A stretch of DNA of 5,654 nt from an uncultured Saprospiraceae bacterium (GTDB lineage: Bacteria > Bacteroidota > Bacteroidia > Chitinophagales > Saprospiraceae), in NCBI GenBank assembly GCA_937942405.1, contig CALDEN010000078.1, positions 1 to 5,654 on the forward strand, given 5' to 3'. The stretch's first letter is position 1. The number at the start of each line of letters is the position of its first letter. This document shows, in pieces, positions 1-5,654 of this stretch. Below the pieces are notes generated by a model. The model made no database searches. It was not told the origin of the DNA and saw only the letters and a list, made by a program, of their open reading frames with translations. The position numbers and the translations under genes are program-made.

Positions 1-2168
1 CGATACTAGAGAGAGGAGAGGTAACGAGTAAAGGAGGACTAGTGCGATGGACTCCGAGTATTGAGAAAATAGAAAAGACAGTATATTACTGGAGAGTAAG
101 CAATATAGATCCTCAATCTCCGATCGGAAATATATGGTCTAGCAGTTCGTTTATTTATGAAAAAGAAGGCCCATCTGGATGGAATCAGAGTCACTACTAT
201 CAGTATCTGAAAGATGATTTACAAACGCTACTTGTATCAGAAGATAGAGCATGGAATTTTGGTGCTGAGATAAAAGACATACGTTTTGATATTGGACTAT
301 CTACACTAGCAGCTAATTGGATATACATCGATGGCTCGCCATGGAATTCATTGAACCAAACTAATTTTGGCAACTTTATAGGAGCATTTGTTTTTGATCC
401 ATATCAGATAATTTACTTTAGTTCAAACCACCCATACTCACAATTTCCCAATGCGGGAGATAATTTTATTTATCACTTAGATACACCCGAGAGCCGTAAA
501 CAACTTATGGATCTTATGGATAATATTCCAGTCGGTTCTAGAATGTTTATAAGTACACAAATGATGAACGCCAATATAGATTGGTATGTAGAAGATTGGG
601 AAGGAGACACCGCTCTATATGGTTTTAATCTATTTGATAAATTTAAAGAAAACGGTATCGATAATATAGATGTACTCAAATCAGGAAGTGTTCCTTTTGT
701 AATTGCTTTTGAGAAAGGTGGGGAAGTAATCGCTCAAGAATATGGAATAGATGTAAATTCTGAAATAGAACAATCATACAAAGCATATTGGAACCTTACG
801 GAAGGAACAGCATCATCTACAATCATCGGTCCTGTGGCAGCATGGGATAAAGTAGAATGGAGTTTTTCTGATAAGGAAGATCATGATGAAATCAGCATCA
901 ATGTATATGGAGTCTATCCTGATGGAACAGAAGAGCTACTGATAGAAAACAGAAGTACGGAGGACATCAGCTTAGATCCTTTAAATGAATCTAATTTCAA
1001 AAGATGTAGATTAGAAATTAACAGTAAAGATTCATGGGGTCCTGGTATTTTAGAATCAAATAGAACTACGCCACAAATTGATTTTTTAAGAGTACTCTCG
1101 AAGAGCCTTCCAGATCTAGCTCTCGTGACAAATGAAGCAGAATTTATTTACGAATCAGACACCTTAGAGCAGGGTAGAGATTTTAGAATCCAATTACCTA
1201 TTCTCAATTATACAAGTGAGGATATGGACGCTACGGATCTGATAATGTCTGTAAGGGACGGTCAGAATAACGAGTATGTAGATACGATACAAGTCGCTGC
1301 CATTCCTGCCAAGTCACAAATAGTATCTACGATCGAAGTACCTACGGTTAGTTTCGGAGGTGATTATTTATGGAACCTTCGATTAAACAATGAAGAAAAC
1401 CCAGAAGAGCAATACTACTTTAACAACTTCGGTTTAGGAAAATTCCATGTTAAAGATGATCAAATCAATCCTATACTAGACGTCACTTTTGATGGGGTAC
1501 ATATCAATAATGGAGACGTAGTATCTTCTAGCCCAATAATCACTGCTTGTGCTACAGATGAAAACCCGTTCTTGTTATTAAATGATCCTAATCTATTTAC
1601 TATTCTGTTAGAAGACCCTAATGGTAACCAATCAGAAATAGATGTCAACGGGTCAGAGATCAGCTTTACTCCTGCAGAAGGAAGTGACAACAAAGCGATA
1701 CTCGTATTTAACCCTGAAAACTTGACGGACGGAATTTATAAACTTACGATTCAGACAGAGGACGTAACAGGAAACGTTTCTGGAGATAACTCCTTTGTTA
1801 AATCCTTTGAAGTAATTACAAGAAAAGCGATCAGTAATATTTACAACTATCCTAACCCCTTCAGTACGAGCACACAGTTTGTGTTTAACATAACAGGAGA
1901 TGTCCCTCCAGAATCGATAGTCATAAATATCTACTCGTTATCTGGTAAATTAGTAAAACAGATATTACCAGAAGAGTTAGGCCCAGTACGTATCGGACTC
2001 AATAAGAGCGAGTATAGATGGAATGGGACAGATGACTTCGGTCAGAAACTAGCAGCAGGAACATATCTCTACAAACCCATTTACGACACGAATGGATTTG
2101 ATCAATTGGAAACAGAAGGCGATAATCTGTTTGACAGAGGTTTTGGGAAAATGGTGATTATTAGATAA
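1..2168 (+). CDS. porU2: PorU2-like T9SS-associated protein (C25/gingipain-type sortase family), C-terminal part only
   Basis: This is the 3' end of a gene that starts left of the window: the frame is open from base 3, giving 721 visible residues, and the GTG at 42 is only an internal Val codon. Domains by sequence look, in order: end of a fibronectin-like strand region (about 30-165, RWTPSI then YYWRVS); an ILEI-like domain (about 255-743, FVFDP, then NIPVGSRMFIST, then GSVPFVIAFEKGG); a beta-sandwich (about 825-1097, VAAWDKVEW to TTPQIDFLRVL); a CARDB-like region (about 1107-1454, PDLAL); an Ig-like domain opening ILDVTFDG (about 1464-1820); and a FlgD-Ig-like C-terminal domain (about 1830-2165) with YNYPNPF at 1842-1862, NGTDDFGQKLAAGTYLY, and the end GKMVIIR. 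This order is what I know from proteins named putative T9SS sortase PorU2, which carry a C25 cysteine peptidase domain nearer the N-terminus. That catalytic part is not visible, so activity cannot be judged. The protein is expected outside the inner membrane, at the cell surface. It is convergent with the minus-strand cluster. Confidence 0.82.
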   Translation, partial: ILERGEVTSKGGLVRWTPSIEKIEKTVYYWRVSNIDPQSPIGNIWSSSSFIYEKEGPSGWNQSHYYQYLKDDLQTLLVSEDRAWNFGAEIKDIRFDIGLSTLAANWIYIDGSPWNSLNQTNFGNFIGAFVFDPYQIIYFSSNHPYSQFPNAGDNFIYHLDTPESRKQLMDLMDNIPVGSRMFISTQMMNANIDWYVEDWEGDTALYGFNLFDKFKENGIDNIDVLKSGSVPFVIAFEKGGEVIAQEYGIDVNSEIEQSYKAYWNLTEGTASSTIIGPVAAWDKVEWSFSDKEDHDEISINVYGVYPDGTEELLIENRSTEDISLDPLNESNFKRCRLEINSKDSWGPGILESNRTTPQIDFLRVLSKSLPDLALVTNEAEFIYESDTLEQGRDFRIQLPILNYTSEDMDATDLIMSVRDGQNNEYVDTIQVAAIPAKSQIVSTIEVPTVSFGGDYLWNLRLNNEENPEEQYYFNNFGLGKFHVKDDQINPILDVTFDGVHINNGDVVSSSPIITACATDENPFLLLNDPNLFTILLEDPNGNQSEIDVNGSEISFTPAEGSDNKAILVFNPENLTDGIYKLTIQTEDVTGNVSGDNSFVKSFEVITRKAISNIYNYPNPFSTSTQFVFNITGDVPPESIVINIYSLSGKLVKQILPEELGPVRIGLNKSEYRWNGTDDFGQKLAAGTYLYKPIYDTNGFDQLETEGDNLFDRGFGKMVIIR

Positions 2169-2170
2169 AA

Positions 2171-3067
2171 TTAAAACAGGCGACCGGCCAATAAAACATA
2201 AGGTTGTATAATTTTTAAAGAGAGGTACTTTAGCGAGTATCTCTCTTTAAATTTACGGTAGAGTACCAACTTAGGTATTTCTATAAAGCTGTGTTTAAAT
2301 AATATAGAAAGACTGTCTATAAAAATACTCTCATCCACAAAGCCGATTTCTTTCTGACTTTTCCCTACGGCATAAGCTGATTTCAAATTCCACCGCAGAC
2401 TATACTTCTTTGGATGTACGAGATGTAGAATTTCTAACTTTGGATTGATACCCAAAGAATAATTTTGAGATCGTAATATGTTTTCCACATAGGTCTCTTC
2501 TCCATAAGCGACTTTATTTCCTGACATGCCTAGCTTAGTCGGAAAACCGCCCACTGCATGTAGTACTTCTTTTTTAAAGCCCATCACTCCACCACAGAGA
2601 TAGTCCTCACCCAATGGTCCTATACCAGGACTAAAACTTTTTTTAGAACCAAAAGAATCATGTAACCATTGAGGTTTATCCGTAATGTAGTATGGCCTGA
2701 ATATTCCCGTAAAAGCATCAAAATCATGGTCGATACAGTTTTTTAATTCTGTAAAAAAGGAAGCGGTAATCATGGCATCATCATCTAGATAAAATACCCA
2801 ATTACCATGAGCCTGATCTAAGCCGGTGTTTCTTGCATAACTCAATCCGACAGTCGATTCGAGAATATATCGAGCTATGTATTTTTCTGACGACAAGGAT
2901 ATAAACTGACGGGTGGTATCACTCGTGTGGTCGGAGGAGTTATTATCTATTACTAGAATCTCGACAGGGTACATAGGAATAGCTACATCGAGTAGAGAGG
3001 CTAGACACTTAGAGAGTATCTCCGCACGATTATAGGTGCATATGATGATACTTATGAGTGGCTTCAT
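2171..3067 (-). CDS. Family 2 glycosyltransferase (GT-A fold)
   Basis: A 298-residue, apparently complete protein. It transfers a sugar from a nucleotide-sugar donor to a growing surface glycan, probably on the cytoplasmic face of the membrane; donor and acceptor cannot be read from the sequence. The N-terminus has the GT2 start PLISIIICTYNRA (3-15), the DNNSSD loop (41-46), GLSYARNTG (74-82) and the metal-binding acidic run YLDDDA (93-98). Further on come CGGVMGF (158-163) and GEE (189-191) in the position of the acceptor-side catalytic acid, then HLVH (215-218). The last 60 residues are basic and hydrophobic with no clear long membrane helix. The ATG start overlaps the methyltransferase stop as ATGA (3064-3067), which indicates translational coupling. 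It is the last gene of the cluster, and its TAA lies 2 bp from the stop of the convergent porU2-like gene. The DNA of its 3' end also holds a strong hairpin (2214-2251). Confidence 0.92.
   Translation of the reverse strand: MKPLISIIICTYNRAEILSKCLASLLDVAIPMYPVEILVIDNNSSDHTSDTTRQFISLSSEKYIARYILESTVGLSYARNTGLDQAHGNWVFYLDDDAMITASFFTELKNCIDHDFDAFTGIFRPYYITDKPQWLHDSFGSKKSFSPGIGPLGEDYLCGGVMGFKKEVLHAVGGFPTKLGMSGNKVAYGEETYVENILRSQNYSLGINPKLEILHLVHPKKYSLRWNLKSAYAVGKSQKEIGFVDESIFIDSLSILFKHSFIEIPKLVLYRKFKERYSLKYLSLKIIQPYVLLAGRLF
2214..2251 (+). terminator. Candidate terminator or 3'-end hairpin of the porU2-like transcript, inside the glycosyltransferase gene
   Basis: The left arm TTTAAAGAGAGGTACT (2214-2229) pairs along all 16 positions with AGTATCTCTCTTTAAA (2236-2251) across a 6-base loop (2230-2235). 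The single non-Watson-Crick position is 2225 with 2240. It is a G.U wobble in plus-strand RNA but a C.A mismatch in minus-strand RNA, so the fold is better in the plus direction. It begins 46 bases after the porU2-like stop codon, which is where a 3'-end structure would be expected when the intergenic gap is only 2 bp. A clean U-tract is missing: only TTTAAATTT follows the arm. It could therefore be an RNA-stabilising stem rather than an intrinsic terminator, or a chance result of the coding sequence (Lys-Glu-Arg-Tyr-Ser-Leu and a similar Lys-Tyr-Leu-Ser-Leu run). Confidence 0.5.
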
Positions 3068-3714
3068 GATTTAGGAGATGCGATGATGAGCTGTGTCGCT
3101 TGTTCGAGGTTAGAAATTATTTGTTTATCTACTCGGAGTAAGCTTGAGATAAAGAGGGAAAACTCAGCTTGATTCCATTCTCTATAATGAGTAGGGTTTT
3201 TTGCTGGTCCCAGATCTGACCCTTCTAGTAGAGCTCTGTCGGGAGTACTGATTATTATTTTATGGAAGTGTATGTTAGAAATGATGTCTTGTAGAAAAAA
3301 CGCTGGATCTGGCACATGTTCGATAACGTCAGACAAAATGATGAGATCATATGTTTTACCATAACAGTCATTTATAGTACACCATGGATCAGTGGGATAG
3401 GTAGATTTTAAATAGTCTAGCGTAGCACCTATTTCTACTCCAGTATAGTTGTGCCCTTTAAAAAACGACCTTAATTTATATGCAGAACCGCAGCCGATAT
3501 CTAAAACTGTAGTATATGATTCTGAATTAAAAACATCTAAGGCCGTTGCGTACACTTCTTTTTGCCATTCATCGGCATTGTGGGTATCATCGAAATGCTG
3601 AGTTTCTTTTTTATGTATGTAGCCTGGGCGGATACCATAAACCGAACCCCTGAAGTAAGAGCTGATTATTTTCGAAGCTCGTTTAGCTCTCGTATAAAGA
3701 CTATTTGTACTCAT
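3064..3714 (-). CDS. Class I SAM-dependent methyltransferase, surface-polysaccharide type
   Basis: A 216-residue protein with the Rossmann-type methyltransferase pattern: motif I VLDIGCGSAYK (70-80) for S-adenosylmethionine binding, an acid at the end of the second strand (GVEIG, E94), the post-II segment DLIILSDVIEHVPDP (123-137), and ISTPDR (155-160). NPTHYREW (173-180) resembles the NPxHxREW stretch I associate with small methyltransferases of LPS and capsule clusters. It probably methylates a sugar of the exported glycan; whether this is an internal residue or a chain-terminating cap is not visible. It has no kinase or coiled-coil extension like that of the E. coli chain terminator WbdD. 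The ATG at 3714 lies inside the upstream ATPase gene (14 bp overlap, different frame), and no other ATG follows near the N-terminus, so this start is favoured. The gene overlaps the glycosyltransferase by 4 bp. No Shine-Dalgarno sequence is seen. Confidence 0.88.
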   Translation of the reverse strand: MSTNSLYTRAKRASKIISSYFRGSVYGIRPGYIHKKETQHFDDTHNADEWQKEVYATALDVFNSESYTTVLDIGCGSAYKLRSFFKGHNYTGVEIGATLDYLKSTYPTDPWCTINDCYGKTYDLIILSDVIEHVPDPAFFLQDIISNIHFHKIIISTPDRALLEGSDLGPAKNPTHYREWNQAEFSLFISSLLRVDKQIISNLEQATQLIIASPKS

Positions 3715-4852
3715 ACTTACAGCTTATCGACAATGGTCCTAATTCGGTATTTTGATTCGGATGTGTTGTCATGTTAAAAACATTGAACTGCACGCAGTGC
3801 TCTAGTTTTTCTATATCATTAGATCCGTCACCGAACCATAAACTGATGGTGTAAGTTCCATTTTTGAGACTTGGATTTTTTATAGTGATAGAGATTTTTC
3901 CTTGAGCAGAGGCAGTACGGATAGCCTGTGATTCCAGTATTGGGTTAGTTCCGGTTACAGGTCTGTGATATCGATCATAAATAACGAAGCCCAGATTTGG
4001 AAAAATGGATGCATCACCCATATCATAATCAGCTTGTATAACGATGTCTTTTTGGTCCTGATACGCGTTTATGTTTTTTAGATATTTTGCTTTTGTTTTT
4101 TCTTGAGTGTTTTCTACACTATCTAGATATAATCGGATAGCCTCACGTGTATCTCCATAAAACGCCAACTGGCCATTATCTATCCAGATTGTTTTAGAAC
4201 AGAGGTTTTCTATTACTTCTAGATTGTGACTGACCAGTAATACTGTCCTTCCACTAGAAGCCACTTCCTCCATCTTTCCTAGACATTTTTGCTGAAAAGC
4301 ATGATCACCGACAGCCAAGACTTCGTCTATAAGTAGGATCTCAGGATTGAGATGAGCAGCTACAGAAAATGCGAGCCGCACATACATCCCAGAACTATAT
4401 TTCTTTACGGGAGTATCGATAAAGTTTCCGATTCCCGAAAACTCGATGATGTCATCTAGCCGTTCTTTGATTTCTTTGCGAGATAGACCGAGTAAAGAAC
4501 CATTAAGGAAGATGTTTTCTCTACCATTGAGTTCGGGATGGAAACCCGTACCGACTTCTAGTAGAGACGCGATGCGACCATATAACTCCACACGACCTGA
4601 TGTTGGCTTAGTGATCTTAGAAAGCACTTTGAGTAGCGTACTTTTTCCGGCACCGTTCTTTCCGATGATACCGACGACCTCCCCTCTATGGATATCAAAA
4701 GATACTTCTTTCAATGCCCAAAAATCTTCTTTATCTGAGGCTTTAAAGATGCTCGTAAGCGACTCACTCAATGTATCCTTTTGAGTACTGCCGATCTCAT
4801 ACTTTTTAGAAAGCTGAGTGACGTGGATACTTATGTTTGAGTTATTGCTCAC
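3701..4852 (-). CDS. wzt: Polysaccharide ABC transporter ATP-binding protein, Wzt type with C-terminal domain
   Basis: A 383-residue ATPase of a lipid-linked polysaccharide exporter, working with the permease upstream. The nucleotide-binding domain (about 1-245) shows the polysaccharide-family N-terminal segment LSKKYEI and FWALKEVSFDI, Walker A GKNGAGKST (64-72), GRIASLLEVGTGFHPELNGREN (split here as 92-100 and 101-113), signature YSSGM (152-156), Walker B ILLIDE (172-177) and the switch His SHN (H209). A Lys-rich linker (about 250-262, encoded by A-rich DNA) leads to a beta-rich C-terminal domain (about 265-383, with NGTYTISLWFGDG at 331-343). This is the arrangement of Wzt proteins such as those of E. 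coli O8/O9a, whose C-terminal domain recognises the capped end of the glycan. The start is GTG; no in-frame ATG lies between it and the permease stop codon 18 bp upstream, and it sits in the same frame as the permease. The 3' end overlaps the methyltransferase by 14 bp. Confidence 0.94.
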   Translation of the reverse strand: MSNNSNISIHVTQLSKKYEIGSTQKDTLSESLTSIFKASDKEDFWALKEVSFDIHRGEVVGIIGKNGAGKSTLLKVLSKITKPTSGRVELYGRIASLLEVGTGFHPELNGRENIFLNGSLLGLSRKEIKERLDDIIEFSGIGNFIDTPVKKYSSGMYVRLAFSVAAHLNPEILLIDEVLAVGDHAFQQKCLGKMEEVASSGRTVLLVSHNLEVIENLCSKTIWIDNGQLAFYGDTREAIRLYLDSVENTQEKTKAKYLKNINAYQDQKDIVIQADYDMGDASIFPNLGFVIYDRYHRPVTGTNPILESQAIRTASAQGKISITIKNPSLKNGTYTISLWFGDGSNDIEKLEHCVQFNVFNMTTHPNQNTELGPLSISCKYEYK

Positions 4853-4870
4853 AGGATTAATAAAGATGAT

Positions 4871-5654
4871 TTAAAGTATGTCGGCCATAACGGACTCTAC
4901 ACGTGTAAAAAACAATAGACCCAAGATAAAGAGCACAATCACATATACAATAGAGATTATGAGCATTTCGAACGACCATTGGCTATAGCCAAAGATACAC
5001 CAACGGAACCCTTCTATAATTCCTGCCATCGGATTGAGCTGATATAGATTGAGGTATTTATCTGGAACATTTGTCAAGCTGTAGGCGATGGGAGAAGCAT
5101 ATAATCCGATCTGAAGTATAAATGGAGTGACAAACTTAAAATCACGATACCGCACTGTAAAGGCACTAATCCATACCGCTCCCGTCACCCCTAAAAGTAT
5201 AATCAGTAGTATAAACAAAGGTAAGTAGATGATCTGCTCTGATGGCCAGATATTATAGTAAACCAATAAAGCCATAAGCAGCAAAAAATTAATCCCGAAA
5301 TCGATCAAACCCGATAATGCTTTAGATAAGGGTATGACCAGTCTAGGGAAATAGATTTTTTTGATCATGGCTTGGTTAGAGAGTATCGAGTTTCCTCCTT
5401 CGCTTACAAGCGTTGAAAAATAATTCCAGACTACTAAGCCAGACATGGTAAACAGTAGATGAGGTATCCCTCCAGTATCTACAGCGATCACTTTACCGAA
5501 TACTACATTTAAGATCAGTAGGGTAACGATAGGAACTAAAAAGGCCCATAAGAAACCGATAAAGGTCTGTGCATATTTTACTTTAAAATCCCTTAACGCC
5601 AGCGACCATATAAGCTCTTTATATTGGGCGACTTCTTTGAGATGGGATAGAAGA
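4871..5654 (-). CDS. wzm: Polysaccharide ABC transporter permease, Wzm/TagG (ABC-2) type, N-terminus cut off
   Basis: This is the membrane subunit of the exporter; the first residues lie beyond the right edge. The frame stays open to base 5653, giving 260 visible residues against a usual family length of about 260-290, so little is missing. The upstream part reads ELIWSLALRDFKVKYAQT followed by FIGFLWAFLVP (visible residues 13-41), the amphipathic entry helix and first membrane segment typical of this family. The GTG at 5491 is therefore an internal Val codon. About six hydrophobic segments follow: roughly 31-52, 65-83, 105-133, 142-166, 174-193 and 228-250. Family-typical stretches are SNQAMIKKIYFPRLVIPLS (92-110), VRYRDFKFVTPF (167-178), YASPIAYS (185-192) and LNPMAGIIEGFRW (206-218). 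It lies directly upstream of the ATPase gene, so the two should be co-transcribed and form one transporter in the inner membrane. Confidence 0.94.
   Translation of the reverse strand, partial: LLSHLKEVAQYKELIWSLALRDFKVKYAQTFIGFLWAFLVPIVTLLILNVVFGKVIAVDTGGIPHLLFTMSGLVVWNYFSTLVSEGGNSILSNQAMIKKIYFPRLVIPLSKALSGLIDFGINFLLLMALLVYYNIWPSEQIIYLPLFILLIILLGVTGAVWISAFTVRYRDFKFVTPFILQIGLYASPIAYSLTNVPDKYLNLYQLNPMAGIIEGFRWCIFGYSQWSFEMLIISIVYVIVLFILGLLFFTRVESVMADIL

Noticed and set aside
31..44. AAAGGAGG followed by GTG at 42, looking like a ribosome binding site and start codon
   Set aside because: The same frame is open back to base 3, and the residues on either side (KGGLVRWTP) read as one continuous beta-strand region of the PorU2-like protein. 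Bacteroidota also rarely rely on Shine-Dalgarno sequences. The match is a by-product of Lys-Gly-Gly codons.
362..369. TAATTTTG on the plus strand, and TAnnTTTG matches on the minus strand at 4990-4997 and 5131-5138, resembling the Bacteroidota -7 element
   Set aside because: All are inside genes, and none sits directly upstream of a gene start. The two minus-strand sites, which I checked, have no TTG at the expected distance. Such 6-of-8 matches are expected by chance in AT-rich DNA.
3791..3802. Short inverted repeat around ACTGC and GCAGT in the ATPase 3' region
   Set aside because: The stem is only five pairs with a two-base spacer, within coding sequence and without a T-tract. It is not credible as a terminator or operator.
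4070..4107. T-rich stretch with several T runs, considered as a regulatory or terminator tract
   Set aside because: On the coding strand it is the A-rich DNA for the Lys-rich linker between the two ATPase domains, and there is no adjoining hairpin.
473..4784. Open frames opposite to the genes, at 473-679 and 1460-1693 (minus) and 3562-3777 and 4446-4784 (plus)
   Set aside because: All lie antisense to strongly recognised genes, are short, and give compositions without a recognisable family, signal peptide or start signal. They are shadows of the real frames.
4981..4990. Perfect 10 bp palindrome GGCTATAGCC
   Set aside because: It lies in the middle of the permease coding sequence (Gly-Tyr-Ser codons), is too short to stand out, is not repeated elsewhere as far as I can see, and has no loop for a hairpin.
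5489..5491. GTG at 5491 as the start of the permease (206 residues)
   Set aside because: The frame continues for 54 more codons to the right edge and encodes the conserved ELIWSLALRDFKVKYAQT entry region and first membrane segment. The true start is outside the window.

Overview
This window is almost entirely coding. It looks like chromosomal DNA of a Bacteroidota bacterium. The main reason is the left-hand gene, which reads as the C-terminal part of a very large protein of the type IX secretion (T9SS) sortase-like PorU2 group; T9SS is essentially restricted to Bacteroidota. The AT-rich composition and the lack of Shine-Dalgarno sequences at gene starts agree with that. Genus or family cannot be decided from this stretch.

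Layout: (1) The plus strand up to 2168 is the 3' end of the porU2-like gene, which is open to the left edge. The visible 721 residues contain the end of a fibronectin-like region, an ILEI-like domain, several beta-sandwich domains and a FlgD-Ig-like C-terminal domain with the motif YNYPNPF. (2) The rest lies on the minus strand and, read from right to left, is a tight four-gene cluster. It holds an ABC-2 polysaccharide permease (Wzm type, cut by the right edge), an ABC ATPase with a C-terminal carbohydrate-binding-type domain (Wzt type), a class I SAM-dependent methyltransferase, and a family 2 glycosyltransferase. The gaps are 18 bp, then a 14 bp overlap, then a 4 bp ATGA overlap, so this is almost certainly one transcript whose promoter lies beyond the right edge.

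How the genes work together: Wzm and Wzt would form the inner-membrane exporter for a finished lipid-linked polysaccharide such as an O-antigen. The glycosyltransferase would help build that glycan. The methyltransferase would modify it, possibly at the chain end that the Wzt C-terminal domain reads. The porU2-like gene is convergent with the cluster, with stop codons 2 bp apart. Known PorU sortases cleave T9SS cargo and attach it to an anionic LPS, so a surface-glycan exporter beside a PorU2 gene is a suggestive but unproven link.

There is no non-coding stretch over 18 bp. No RNA gene, mobile element or CRISPR array was seen. The one notable non-protein signal is a 16 bp hairpin just past the porU2-like stop codon, embedded in the 3' end of the glycosyltransferase gene.
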